Of a DNA stretch of 64,000 nucleotides, positions 27,874 through 36,639 are shown in pieces. The first letter of the stretch is position 1, and each line of letters begins with the position of its first letter. Both the position numbers and the translations under genes were made by a program. The DNA is from Burkholderiales bacterium. GTDB lineage: Bacteria > Pseudomonadota > Gammaproteobacteria > Burkholderiales > Casimicrobiaceae. The notes beneath the pieces are model-generated. The model saw only the letters and a program-made list of their open reading frames with translations, was not told where the DNA came from and made no database searches. Location of the stretch: contig JABTUF010000006.1 in the NCBI GenBank assembly GCA_015075645.1, positions 310,001 through 374,000 of the forward strand. Reading direction: 5' to 3'.

Positions 27874-27889
27874 ATTGCGATTCGACATG
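27874..27889 (+). promoter_or_regulatory. LysR box-like site ATTG-N7-ACAT
   Basis: ATTGCGATTCGACATG keeps the ATTG-N7 arrangement with ACAT instead of CAAT. The same 16-mer with one mismatch recurs inverted at 36778-36793, upstream of a binding-protein gene. A chance match of that length in two intergenic regions is unlikely. Confidence 0.4.
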
Positions 27890-27974
27890 AGCTTGCGTCG
27901 CCGGCCGGACCGCCGGAGCCCCCAGGCGCCGATTGCCCGGCGGCCCGCGCCGTGCAATGATGGATCCGTACGGG

Positions 27975-27989
27975 ATTGCCGAACGCAAT
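27975..27989. promoter_or_regulatory. LysR box 2, ATTG-N7-CAAT
   Basis: A second perfect ATTG/CAAT dyad with the same 7-base spacer, ending one base before the LysR ATG. Binding here would cover the translation start and promoter-proximal region and suggests negative autoregulation. Confidence 0.5.
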
Positions 27990-27990
27990 A

Positions 27991-28965
27991 ATGGCCACCC
28001 CCTCCGACGCGCCGGGCAGCGGTGTCCCGCAGATCGACGTCAAGCTGCTCAAGCTGTTCGACGAGATCCACCGGACGCGCAGCGTGAGCCGCGCGGCCGA
28101 GGCGCTCGGCCAGAGCCAGCCCACCGTCAGCATCTGGCTCGCGCGGCTGCGCGAGCAGCTGCGCGACCCGCTGTTCGTGCGCACGCGCGGCGGCATGCAG
28201 CCCACGCCGCGCGCCGACCAGTTGATCGACCGCGTGCGTCAGGCGCTGGAGATCCTGAACGCGCTCGCCGGCGGCGATCCGCCGTTCGACCCGCTGACCG
28301 CGCGGCGCAGCTTCCGCATCTGCATGACCGATGCGAGCCACATCACGATCCTGCCGCGCCTGCTCGCGCACACGCGGGCCGCCGCGCCCGGGGTCCGACT
28401 GGAGGCGGAGAACATCGGCGACGAGACCGGACCGAACCTCGAGTCGGGACGCGCCGACCTCGCGATCGGCTTCATCCCGGACCTCGAGGCGGGCTTCTAC
28501 CAGCAGACGCTCTACGCGCAGGACTTCGTGTGCCTGATGAGCGCGCGCCATCCGCGCGTCGGCGAGACGCTGACGCTGCGCGAGTACCGCGCCGAGCCGC
28601 ACGTGTCGATCCTGTCGCGGTCGGGCTACTCGGTGATCGATGCGGCGCTGAAGGCGCAGAACGTCTCCCGGCAGGTTCGGCTCGAACTCCCCGGCTTCCT
28701 CGCGCTCGCGACGATCCTGTCGACGAGCGACCTGATCGCGACGGTCCCGCGCATGATCGGCGAGACGCTCGCCCGAATCGGGGCGCTGCGCCTGTGCCCC
28801 TGCCCGGTGAAGATCGCGCCGTTCCTGGTCAAGCAGCACTGGCACGCGCGCTACCACAACGACCCGGGCAGCCGCTGGCTGCGCTCGGTGTGCTCGCAGC
28901 TCTTCGCCCGGGCCACGCGCGTGCCGCAGGGCCGGCGCTTCACGGAAGCGCGCGCGACTCGCTGA
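27991..28965 (+). CDS. LysR-family transcriptional regulator
   Basis: A 324-aa LysR regulator. The winged helix occupies residues about 12-70 (LLKLFDEIHRTRSVSRAAEA, LGQSQPTVSIWLARLREQL, DPLFVRTRGGMQPT); the effector domain follows from about 95. The helix sequence resembles the NahR/NodD-like branch. The ATG at 27991 is used; an in-frame TTG 15 bp upstream is possible and neither has a clear ribosome site. It diverges from the MaoC/CoA-transferase unit and has two ATTG-N7-CAAT dyads in front of it, so it probably controls that unit and itself. Confidence 0.87.
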   Translation: MATPSDAPGSGVPQIDVKLLKLFDEIHRTRSVSRAAEALGQSQPTVSIWLARLREQLRDPLFVRTRGGMQPTPRADQLIDRVRQALEILNALAGGDPPFDPLTARRSFRICMTDASHITILPRLLAHTRAAAPGVRLEAENIGDETGPNLESGRADLAIGFIPDLEAGFYQQTLYAQDFVCLMSARHPRVGETLTLREYRAEPHVSILSRSGYSVIDAALKAQNVSRQVRLELPGFLALATILSTSDLIATVPRMIGETLARIGALRLCPCPVKIAPFLVKQHWHARYHNDPGSRWLRSVCSQLFARATRVPQGRRFTEARATR

Positions 28966-28983
28966 CCGGCACCGGCCTGGCCC

Positions 28984-28998
28984 GTGCGCCGCGCGCAC
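28984..28998. terminator. Short GC hairpin between converging genes
   Basis: GTGCGC pairs with GCGCAC around a 3-base loop, 18 bases after the LysR stop and before the converging SDR stop at 29030. It is short and has no T run. Confidence 0.25.
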
Positions 28999-29029
28999 CT
29001 CGCCGGAGGCACGAACGTGCGGGCGCGCG

Positions 29030-29848
29030 CTACGCGACCGGCACCTTGTCCTCGCGACGGGGATGCACGCCGCCGAGCCCCGGATGGTGCAGGTAGGACA
29101 GCGCCGGCAGGTAGCCCGCGTCGACCGGCAGCACGATGCCGGTGATGCACGACGCCGCGTCCGAGCAGAGGAAGAAGATGCCCTCGGCGACGTCCTCGGG
29201 CGCGACCATGCGCCCGAGCGCGCTGTGCCCGGCCATCGAGCGGGAATCGCGCTTGCCGGCGTCGATGCGGGCCTGCATCGCCTCGGTCAGCACGTAGCCG
29301 GGCATCACGGCGTTGACGCGCACGCCGTCGGGCCCCAGTTCGACGGCCAGTACGCCGGTCAGGTTCTGGACCGCCGCCTTGCTGGGGCCGTAGGCGATGA
29401 GCGGCATCGGATCGACGGCGGAGGTCGACGAAATGTTGACGATCGATCCGCGGCGGCGCTTGGCCATGAGGGGAGCGAAGGCGCGGCAGCAGAGGTAGAC
29501 GCCGCGGTAGTTGATCGCCCAGACGCGGTCGTGCTCGGCCAGGTCGAACGAGGCGATGTCGGTGGCGTTCTGCAGGATGCCGGCCGAGGTCACCAGCACC
29601 TCGACCGGACCGACCGACGATTCGACGTCGGCGGCGAGCGCGTCGACCGACGCCTGCGCCGCCACGTCGACCTGCCGGTACTCGGCGTGCCCGCCGTCCG
29701 CACGGATCGCGTCGACGACCTTGCGGCCGGATTCCTCGCTCAGGTCTGCGACCACGACCACGTCGCCCGCCTTCGCGAGCCGCCGCGCCGCGGCGCGTCC
29801 GATGCCGCTGCCGCCGCCGGTGACCACCGCCACCCGTCGTTCCGCCAT
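29030..29848 (-). CDS. SDR-family oxidoreductase
   Basis: A 272-aa short-chain dehydrogenase with the cofactor motif VTGGGSGIGRAA, the NNAG-position variant TSAGIL, catalytic Ser in VNISSTSAV, Tyr-x3-Lys as YGPSKAA and the tail GIVLPVDAGYLP. It oxidises a secondary alcohol or reduces a ketone, most likely on the cyclic substrate handled by this locus. The start at 29848 is decided by GGGAGG 6 bases upstream; an in-frame ATG 27 bp further up has no such site. Confidence 0.87.
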   Translation of the reverse strand: MAERRVAVVTGGGSGIGRAAARRLAKAGDVVVVADLSEESGRKVVDAIRADGGHAEYRQVDVAAQASVDALAADVESSVGPVEVLVTSAGILQNATDIASFDLAEHDRVWAINYRGVYLCCRAFAPLMAKRRRGSIVNISSTSAVDPMPLIAYGPSKAAVQNLTGVLAVELGPDGVRVNAVMPGYVLTEAMQARIDAGKRDSRSMAGHSALGRMVAPEDVAEGIFFLCSDAASCITGIVLPVDAGYLPALSYLHHPGLGGVHPRREDKVPVA

Positions 29849-29885
29849 GTCCAACCTCCCGTGAATCGTCTTCATCGCGAACGCC

Positions 29886-30707
29886 TCATTCGAGCGGCAC
29901 CGACAGTTTCGCGATCACCGGCGGGGTCGGCGGCCGCACGCCGCGCCACCACTCGAACGCTTCCGCCGCCTGTTCGGCCAGCATGCCGACGCCATCGGCG
30001 AGCCGGAGAGCGCCGGCGTTCCAGGCGAGGCGCAGGAACGGCGTCATGCCCTTGCCGTAGACCATGTCGTAGGCGAGGCTCCCCACGGCGAACACGCGCG
30101 GATCGAGCGGCGGCAACTCGCCGCGCAGGCTCGCGGAGGTCGCGTTGATCACGATGTCAAAGGGCTCATCGCCGAAGTCGCCGTATCCGCCGGTCACGAG
30201 GCGCTCGCGGCGCGCGAAATGCCGGCCGAGCCGTTTCGCCTTCGCCACCGTGCGGTTCGCGATCGCGAGCAGCGCCGGTCGCCCTGCGAGCAGCGGCAGC
30301 ACGGCGCCGCGTGCCGCACCGCCCGCGCCCAGCAGCAGGACGCGCTTGCCGGCGAGCGCGAAACCCAGGTTGCGTTCGATGTCGTTGACGAGGCCCACGC
30401 CGTCGAAGTTCTCGGCGATCGCGCGTGCGCCGTCGAACTTCATGCAGTTGACCGCTCCCGCGGCCTTCGCCCGTTCGCTCAGTTCCGTCGCGTACTCGAA
30501 GGCGTCGATCTTGAACGGCAGCGTCACGTTGATGCCGCGCCCGCCTCGAGCGCGGAACGCGTCCACGGCGGCCGCGAAGCCGCCCACCGGCGCCTCGATC
30601 GCGTCGTAGCTCAGGTCCTGCCCGGTCTCGCGCGCGAAGGCCCCGTGGATCATCGGCGACTTCGTGTGCGACAGCGGATGGCCGAACAGCGCGTAGCGGT
30701 CAGTCAT
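29886..30707 (-). CDS. Shikimate/quinate dehydrogenase family protein (AroE-like 1)
   Basis: A 273-aa AroE-fold enzyme. Catalytic Lys66 (TLPFK) and Asp101 (ENFDG) are present and the NAD(P) loop is LLLGAGGAARGAV. Two positions differ from biosynthetic AroE. The carboxylate-binding motif reads HTKSP (Thr15, Ser17) instead of HSxSP, and NTDG is NFDG. A Ser-to-Thr change in this motif occurs in quinate-oxidising members. With dehydroquinate dehydratase and QuiC-like genes in the same locus, a catabolic quinate or shikimate oxidation role is likely. Confidence 0.78.
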   Translation of the reverse strand: MTDRYALFGHPLSHTKSPMIHGAFARETGQDLSYDAIEAPVGGFAAAVDAFRARGGRGINVTLPFKIDAFEYATELSERAKAAGAVNCMKFDGARAIAENFDGVGLVNDIERNLGFALAGKRVLLLGAGGAARGAVLPLLAGRPALLAIANRTVAKAKRLGRHFARRERLVTGGYGDFGDEPFDIVINATSASLRGELPPLDPRVFAVGSLAYDMVYGKGMTPFLRLAWNAGALRLADGVGMLAEQAAEAFEWWRGVRPPTPPVIAKLSVPLE

Positions 30708-30738
30708 GGTCGTGACTCGGGTGCGGCTCGCCGCGAGG

Positions 30739-31680
30739 TCATCGGGGCGGTGCGTACGCGCGCATCCAGAGTTCGATGCCGCGGACGCACGCGACCAGCG
30801 TCCGGTTGACCGGCGTCGGGACACCGCAGCGCTCGCCGCCGCGGACCACCGAGCCGTTGATGAAGTCGATCTCGGTCGGCAGGCCCTTCTCGATGCTCTG
30901 CAGGATCGACGCCTTGAACTCGGGCGGCAGGCCGGCCGCGGCGAGCTTCCACGCGTGCTCCGGGTCCTCGTTCGAGAGCCGGACGCCCAGCGCCTTCGCG
31001 ACGGCGATCGTCTCCCTGACCGCCGCGAGCGCCGTCTCGTGGACCTCCGGCACGCCGTAGAGCCCGCCGTAGGGCAACCGCGTGATGCCCGACAGGGCGC
31101 CGGTCGCGACGTTGATCTGCAGCTTGTCCCACATCGTGCCCAGGATGTTGTCGCTCGCGACGGTGGCGAGGCCGGCTCGCCCGAACGTCTCGGCGATGCG
31201 CGCGACGCGCTCGCTCCGGCGCCCGTCCAGTTCGCCGATGTGCGTCTCCTTGCCGCGCGTGCCGGCGATCACGTGCCCGGGCTCCAGCATCACGCCGCCG
31301 GTGTAGGTCTTGCCGGCGAGCGTGCGCTCGCGACCGACGATCTCCGCGATGATGTCCTCGTGCCCGAGCCCGTTCTGCAGCGACATCACGACGGTCTCGG
31401 GACCGACGATCGGGCGCGCCGCGACGACGGCATCACGCGTGTGATACGACTTCGTGAGCACGACGACGAGATCGACCGGATCGATGCCGTCGCAGGAGGT
31501 GCGCGCCCGCACCTTCACCGTCCGGTCGACGCCGCCGTCGCGCAGCGTGAGGCCGCGCGCGTTCATCGCGTCGACGTGCGCCTGCCAGGTGTCGACCAGC
31601 CAGACCTCGTGCCCGCCTTCGGTGAGCACGCCGCCCAGGGCGCTCCCGAGCGCGCCGGCGCCCAGCATGCAGATCCTCAT
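30739..31680 (-). CDS. Ketopantoate-reductase-like (ApbA/PanE family) dehydrogenase
   Basis: A 313-aa 2-oxoacid reductase family member with the N-terminal Rossmann motif MRICMLGAGALGSALGG, the lysine-containing VVVLTKSYHT, SLQNGLGHED and the C-terminal domain signature DKLQINVATGALSGITRLPYGGL. PanE itself makes pantoate, but this copy sits in a catabolic run next to Gfo/Idh and AroE-like genes, so another 2-hydroxy/2-oxo acid is likely. A GGGGAG ribosome site precedes the ATG by 6 bases. Confidence 0.82.
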   Translation of the reverse strand: MRICMLGAGALGSALGGVLTEGGHEVWLVDTWQAHVDAMNARGLTLRDGGVDRTVKVRARTSCDGIDPVDLVVVLTKSYHTRDAVVAARPIVGPETVVMSLQNGLGHEDIIAEIVGRERTLAGKTYTGGVMLEPGHVIAGTRGKETHIGELDGRRSERVARIAETFGRAGLATVASDNILGTMWDKLQINVATGALSGITRLPYGGLYGVPEVHETALAAVRETIAVAKALGVRLSNEDPEHAWKLAAAGLPPEFKASILQSIEKGLPTEIDFINGSVVRGGERCGVPTPVNRTLVACVRGIELWMRAYAPPR

Positions 31681-31695
31681 CGTCGACTCCCCTGG

Positions 31696-32769
31696 TCAGT
31701 TCGTGGCGATCGAGCGGCCGCTTCGCGCGGCCTCGACGATCGCGTCGACCACGCGCAGGTTCGCGAGGCCGTCGCGCGCGGAGACCAGCGGCTTCGCGGC
31801 GCCGCGGATCACGTCGCAGAAATGCGCGATCTGGCGCTCCAGCGGGTCGGCGGACGCGAGCGACACCACCTCGTGCCGCAGCGGCTTGTGCCACGACCGG
31901 CCGGCCTCGTCCGGGTAGCGGGCGAGCCGCATCGTCGGCACCGCGAGCGAACCCATCGTGCCGACGACGAGGTAGCAGTCGTCGCGGTCGGTGCGGGCGG
32001 GGCCGTAGCGCGGGTCCTCGCCGGACGCGTGCTCCCAGCTTCGGTCGGACGCTCCGGTGTCCGACAGCAGGAACGTGCCCAACGCCCCGTTCGCGAACCG
32101 GAGCGCGATCGCCGCGGTGTCCTCGACCGGAAAGCCGCGCGTCGCGTTGGACGTGAAGGCCTCGACCGCGACGATCTCGCCGGCGAGCGCGCGCAGGTTG
32201 TCGATCTCGTGGATCATGTTGAGCAGGATCGGCCCGCCGCCGGGTTCGCGACGCCAGGCGTTCGCGCCGTCGAAATAGCCTTCGTTCTCCGCCTTGTAGA
32301 ACACCGCGGTGCCGCTGATCGCGACCAGCCGCCCGAGGGCTCCACCGCGCACCGTCTCCACCGCCTTCGCCATGATCGCGCTGTGCCGGCGGTGGTGGCC
32401 GACGAGGATCGGGACGCCGGCGGCTTCGGCGGCCTCGCACATCCGGACACCGGCATCGAACGTGTGCGCGACCGGCTTCTCGACCAGGGCAGGCAGCCGC
32501 GCCGCGATGCATTCGAGCGCGTGCTCCAGATGGAGCTGATTGGGCGTGGCGAGGACCACGCCGTCGGGGCGGTCGCGGGCTATCAGTTCATCGAGCGTCC
32601 GGTGGAGAGGCACCGCGTGCGCGCGCGCTAGGTCGGCCGCGGCAGGCGAAGGGTCGACGATCGCCGAGAGCCGGCAGCGTCGGTCGCGCGCGTGGAGCCG
32701 GTCGATCATCTCGATGTGGCGGCGCCCGATCAGGCCTGCGCCGGCGACGGCGATCCTGAGTTCGTTCAT
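31696..32769 (-). CDS. Gfo/Idh/MocA-family oxidoreductase
   Basis: A 357-aa dehydrogenase with VAGAGLIGRRHIEMID as cofactor loop and PALVEKPVAHTFDAG as the lysine motif. The segment LLNMIHEIDNLRALAGEI carries the histidine often used in catalysis by inositol-dehydrogenase-like members. It is the second of three Gfo/Idh genes, 15 bp upstream (in its reading direction) of the PanE-like gene. Confidence 0.87.
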   Translation of the reverse strand: MNELRIAVAGAGLIGRRHIEMIDRLHARDRRCRLSAIVDPSPAAADLARAHAVPLHRTLDELIARDRPDGVVLATPNQLHLEHALECIAARLPALVEKPVAHTFDAGVRMCEAAEAAGVPILVGHHRRHSAIMAKAVETVRGGALGRLVAISGTAVFYKAENEGYFDGANAWRREPGGGPILLNMIHEIDNLRALAGEIVAVEAFTSNATRGFPVEDTAAIALRFANGALGTFLLSDTGASDRSWEHASGEDPRYGPARTDRDDCYLVVGTMGSLAVPTMRLARYPDEAGRSWHKPLRHEVVSLASADPLERQIAHFCDVIRGAAKPLVSARDGLANLRVVDAIVEAARSGRSIATN

Positions 32770-32865
32770 CGAAGGATCCGGAAGTAACGGCGATCGGATG
32801 CGAATCAGCGGAGCGACGGTGCGCGGCCGATGCGTCCGCCGCCGGCCATGTCCGTCATCGCGTCG

Positions 32866-33717
32866 TCATCCGTGGGTCGCCCGGTCTTCGCGCGGGCGCC
32901 AGCGAGCGAGCACGGAGAGCGCACCCTCGCGCGCGCGGATCGCGCTTTCCAGCGGCGAGACACCCGGCAGGCTGAGGTTCGAGACCGATTCGGTGGACAG
33001 CGGAACGCCCTCGGGCAGCGCGTTCATCAATTCGACGAGCGGCAACTCGCCCTCGCCCGGGGGCAGGCGTCGCGCGCGCGCTTCCGTCGGGAACTCCGCT
33101 TCCGGCGGCGCGGCGAGCGGGGCATCGCAGAGCTGGACATGTCCGACGAGTCGGGCCGGCACGCGCGCGAGGTCGGCCGCGGTTCCGCCCGAGCGGACCA
33201 CGTGCAGCAGATCGACGAGGATGCGGCCGTTGGGCCGGCCGGCGCGCGTGACGACTTCGAGGGCGTCAGAGATCGACGCGATCGGCTTGCGCCAGCGCAT
33301 GAATTCGACGTCGACGCCCAGGCCGTGCCGGGCGGCGACGTCGCACAGCGCGCCGAAGTGGTCGACGTTCCGCGCGAGGTCAGGGTCGTCGCCGCTCGCG
33401 CCGCAGTTGACGCGCTTCGCGCCCAGTTCAGCCGCCGTCGCCATCCAGCCGTCGAGTGCGGCGACGTCGAGGTCGCGCGAGAGCTGGATGAACTCCGCGT
33501 CGAAGACCTCGACGCCGGCCTCCCGCGCGGCGGCGCGCAGCGCGGCGACCTGGCGTCGCTCGACCGGATACACCTTCGTGCCCGGCGCCGCCGAATGCAT
33601 CCGCAGGCCGACCCGCTGGTAGCCGGCGCGCGCCGCGACGTCGAAGAGTTCGGGCGGTCCGAAGTCGAGCAGCGGCAGATGCGCGATGCCCAGCGCGAAG
33701 CCGGCGGCGTCGGTCAT
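32866..33717 (-). CDS. Sugar phosphate isomerase/epimerase-like TIM barrel
   Basis: A 283-aa AP-endonuclease-2-superfamily TIM barrel of the IolE/IolI/QuiC type. The four metal-ligand positions look complete: Glu in VDVEFMRW, Asp with a following His in ILVDLLHVV, Gln/Asp in GHVQLCDAP and Glu in PLSTESVSN. Members isomerise, epimerise or dehydrate polyhydroxy ketones. The ATG at 33717 overlaps the preceding stop by 4 bp; another ATG at 33729 is also in frame. Substrate unknown; context suggests a cyclic ketopolyol. Confidence 0.83.
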   Translation of the reverse strand: MTDAAGFALGIAHLPLLDFGPPELFDVAARAGYQRVGLRMHSAAPGTKVYPVERRQVAALRAAAREAGVEVFDAEFIQLSRDLDVAALDGWMATAAELGAKRVNCGASGDDPDLARNVDHFGALCDVAARHGLGVDVEFMRWRKPIASISDALEVVTRAGRPNGRILVDLLHVVRSGGTAADLARVPARLVGHVQLCDAPLAAPPEAEFPTEARARRLPPGEGELPLVELMNALPEGVPLSTESVSNLSLPGVSPLESAIRAREGALSVLARWRPREDRATHG

Positions 33718-34730
33718 GGCGTTCTCCATTGTGCGTCGCGCGCCGAGGCGAACAGCGCTTCGATGACGCGCAGCGTCGTCGCCGCGTCCTCGACCGGCCA
33801 GTTCGGCACGCGCTCGCCCAGCACATGGCGCGAGAACCGCTCGAACTGCAGCGCGTATTGGTTGACCGGATCGAAGGTCCAGGTGCGCGTCGGCATCGAA
33901 CCGCCGCTCCCTTCGTCGCCGACGAACACCCGGCAGGCCGTCGGACGGCCGTGCGCGTAGGGGAAGTCGCAGGCGAGCCAGCCGCGGCTGCCCAGCACGG
34001 TGAACTGCTGGTGCGACGCCCAGGCGTTCGGGCCGCCCTGGCTCGACACGCTGATCGTGGCGTGACGACCCCCGTAGTCGAGGATCGCCGTCGACAGGCG
34101 GTCGATCCGGAAGCGCGGGTCGATGTCGAGCGCGCCGATCACCCGGCCGGGCGCGCGGCCGTAGACGAGCGTGCACGCGCTGATCGCGTAGGAGCCGAGA
34201 TCGTAGAGCGCGCCGCCGCCCTTGTCCGGCTGGTTGCGGATGTCGGCGGGGTCGTGGAACTGCTTGGCGAGCGTGGCGTGCACCGACAGCGGTTCGCCGA
34301 TGGCGCCCTGGTCGAGGAGTTCGCGGATCTTCGCCCACTGCGGATGGTTGCGGTAGGAGAATGCTTCCTCGATGTGGCGGCCGGTGCGGTCGCGCGCGGC
34401 GGCGAGTGTCGCGACCTCGGCCGACTTCAGCACGAGCGGCTTCTCGCACAGCACGTGCTTGCCGGCGTCCAGCGCGCGCACCGACCACTCCAGGTGCAGG
34501 TGGTTGGGCAGCGGGACGTAGAGGGCGTCGACGCCGGGGTCGGCGAGCAGCGCCTCGTAGGATCCGTGCGCGCGCGGCGCGCCGAACGCGTCGGCCATCG
34601 CGCGAGCCTTCGCGAGGTCGCGCGAGCCGATGGCGACGAGCGTGGCGTGTTCCGCGTCGGCGATCGCGGGCAGCGCCCGCGCCCGCGCGATGTCGGCGGT
34701 GCCGAGGACGCCCCAGCGGATCGTGTCCAT
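33714..34730 (-). CDS. Gfo/Idh/MocA-family oxidoreductase
   Basis: A 338-aa dehydrogenase with GVLGTADIARARALPAI, VLCEKPLVLKSAEVATL and the C-terminal segment GGGALYDLGSYAISACTLVYG. The C-terminal pattern resembles the glucose-fructose-oxidoreductase and dihydrodiol-dehydrogenase branch. It is coupled to the TIM-barrel gene by an ATGA overlap, a pairing also found in inositol-type pathways where a dehydrogenase feeds an isomerase or dehydratase. Confidence 0.87.
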   Translation of the reverse strand: MDTIRWGVLGTADIARARALPAIADAEHATLVAIGSRDLAKARAMADAFGAPRAHGSYEALLADPGVDALYVPLPNHLHLEWSVRALDAGKHVLCEKPLVLKSAEVATLAAARDRTGRHIEEAFSYRNHPQWAKIRELLDQGAIGEPLSVHATLAKQFHDPADIRNQPDKGGGALYDLGSYAISACTLVYGRAPGRVIGALDIDPRFRIDRLSTAILDYGGRHATISVSSQGGPNAWASHQQFTVLGSRGWLACDFPYAHGRPTACRVFVGDEGSGGSMPTRTWTFDPVNQYALQFERFSRHVLGERVPNWPVEDAATTLRVIEALFASARDAQWRTP

Positions 34731-34747
34731 CGAGGTTTCCCGCCCGG

Positions 34748-35491
34748 TCAGTAGGTCGCGCGACCGCCGGAGAGGTCGAAGGTGAAGCCGGTGCAGAACG
34801 TGCACTCGGGACCGACGACCCAGGCGACCATCGCCGCGATCTCGGGGATCGTGAGCAGCCGTCCCATCGGGATCTTGGCCTTGGTCGACGCGATGTGCTC
34901 GGCGGTCATCTCGCGGAACAATTCGGTCTCGGTCATGACCGGCGCGAGCGCGTTGACCAGCACGCCGCTGCCGACGAGTTCGCGCGCGATCGACTTCGTG
35001 TACCCGATGACGCCGGCCTTCGCGGCCGCGTACGCCGCGATGTTCTGCACGCCTTCCTTGCCGGCCGCCGACGAGATGTTGAGGATGCGTCCGTAGCCCG
35101 CCGCCCGCATTCCCGGGATCGCGGTGCGGCAGCAATGGAACACGCCGGTCAGGTCGATCGCGAGGACCTTGTGCCAGGCGTCGACCGGGTATTCCCAGGT
35201 CGGCGCGACCGGACCGTTGATGCCGGCGTTGTTGACCAGGATGTCGACGCGACCGGTGCGCGCGATCGTCTGCGCGTGCGCGCGCTCGACCGAGGCCAGA
35301 TCCGCGACGTCGGTCTCGACCAGCGCCGCCGGAGCGAAGCCGGCGGTCGCCTCGTCGAACGGTGCCAGATCGCGATCCCAGATCGCGACCTGTGCACCGT
35401 CGCGTGCGAGGCGCTGCGCGATGCCGAGCCCGATGCCACGCGCCGCGCCGGTGACGACGGCGACCCGTCCGGCGAGCGGACCTGCGGTCAC
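34748..35491 (-). CDS. SDR-family oxidoreductase (FabG-like)
   Basis: A 247-aa classical SDR with VTGAARGIGLGIAQ, NNAGINGPV, Ser in NISSAAGKEG, YAAAKAG and the C-terminal CTGFTFDLSGGRATY. The start is GTG at 35491, overlapping the binding-protein stop in a GTGA arrangement; the next ATG lies far inside the fold. It is thus translationally coupled to the uptake gene and probably acts on the imported substrate. Confidence 0.87.
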   Translation of the reverse strand: MTAGPLAGRVAVVTGAARGIGLGIAQRLARDGAQVAIWDRDLAPFDEATAGFAPAALVETDVADLASVERAHAQTIARTGRVDILVNNAGINGPVAPTWEYPVDAWHKVLAIDLTGVFHCCRTAIPGMRAAGYGRILNISSAAGKEGVQNIAAYAAAKAGVIGYTKSIARELVGSGVLVNALAPVMTETELFREMTAEHIASTKAKIPMGRLLTIPEIAAMVAWVVGPECTFCTGFTFDLSGGRATY

Positions 35492-36639
35492 TTCGACGCC
35501 CAGGCGGGCCTCAACGTCTCGATGACCTGGGCCCGGCCGTTGACGATCTTGACGATGAAGCTCTCGCGGTCGAGGTCGCCCTTGTCGTCGTAGCGGACGT
35601 CGAAGAGGAGTCCCGGATAGTCCTTCGCGGCGAACTGCGCGCCGTGCAGCGTGGCGGCGAACGCCTTGTGGTCGAACTTGCGGAGCTTGTCCTGGACCGC
35701 CCGGATCGCCCAGGCGCCGGTGTAGCCCTTCATCGCGTTGTGATCCGGCCGCATCTTGAACTCGGCCTCGTACTTCTTCGCGAACGCCTGGACGGTCGCG
35801 TTCGGCGCGTCGGCGGTGAGGCCGACGTGCGCAATGACGCCGTTGGCGGCGTCGCCGGCCAGCTCGACGACCTTCTCGTTGGCGAGCGTCGTCTCCCCGA
35901 CGATCGGCTTGTCGTAGCCCTGCTTGCGCAGTTCGCGCAGCGCGCGCGCCGATTCCTCCTCGTGCAGGTAGACGAACAGCACGTCGGCGTTCGCCTGCTT
36001 CGCGCGGAGCACCGGGCCGGAGAAGTCGACCTGCGGCACGTCGGTCGAGATGTCGGCGACGACCTTGATGCCGGCCGCGCCGAGGTCCTTGACGATCGCG
36101 TCGCGGCCGCCCTTGCCGAAATCGGAGTTCGCGAACAGCACTGCGACCGACTTCGCCTTCAGGTAGTCCTTGATGTAGCGCACGACCTTGGGCATCGCCG
36201 CCGCCTGCGTGAACGACGTGCGGAAGACGAACGGGTTGCCCTGCTGCGTGATCGCGGCCGCTTCGCCGCCGATGATGTTCGGCACCTCGGAACGGCGCGT
36301 CTCCTGCATGCTGACGAGGATCGAGCCGGAGAACACCGGGCCGATGACGATGTAGGCCTGGTCGTCGATCGCGCGCTGCGCGAGTCCCTTCGCGATGCCG
36401 GGATTGGTCTGCGTGTCGGACGACGTGTATTCGATCGGCCGGCCGTTCAGGCCGCCGGACGCGTTGATCTCGCGGACCGCGAGCGTCACGCCGTTGTTGA
36501 AGTTGGTGCCGGCGGTCGCGCCGGGGCCGGACAGCTCGACCAGGCCGGCGATCTTCACCGGCTGGGCGAAGGCGGCGCCGGAGGCGACGGCCAGTGCGAC
36601 GGCGAGCGCGGTCACGATGGGGCGGAATGGTCGAATCAT
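35488..36639 (-). CDS. Periplasmic ligand-binding protein, LivJ/LivK type
   Basis: A 383-aa binding protein with a signal peptide ending AAFAQP and a mature start VKIAGLVELSGPGATAGTNF. It is a close paralogue of the proteins at 37666-38814 and 55427-56563, sharing the LSG-ATAGTN start, FGKGGRD and the EESARALRELRKQGY segment. GGAGG lies 5 bases before the ATG. It has no adjacent permease and probably uses the LivHMGF transporter 3-7 kb away. Confidence 0.9.
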   Translation of the reverse strand: MIRPFRPIVTALAVALAVASGAAFAQPVKIAGLVELSGPGATAGTNFNNGVTLAVREINASGGLNGRPIEYTSSDTQTNPGIAKGLAQRAIDDQAYIVIGPVFSGSILVSMQETRRSEVPNIIGGEAAAITQQGNPFVFRTSFTQAAAMPKVVRYIKDYLKAKSVAVLFANSDFGKGGRDAIVKDLGAAGIKVVADISTDVPQVDFSGPVLRAKQANADVLFVYLHEEESARALRELRKQGYDKPIVGETTLANEKVVELAGDAANGVIAHVGLTADAPNATVQAFAKKYEAEFKMRPDHNAMKGYTGAWAIRAVQDKLRKFDHKAFAATLHGAQFAAKDYPGLLFDVRYDDKGDLDRESFIVKIVNGRAQVIETLRPAWASK

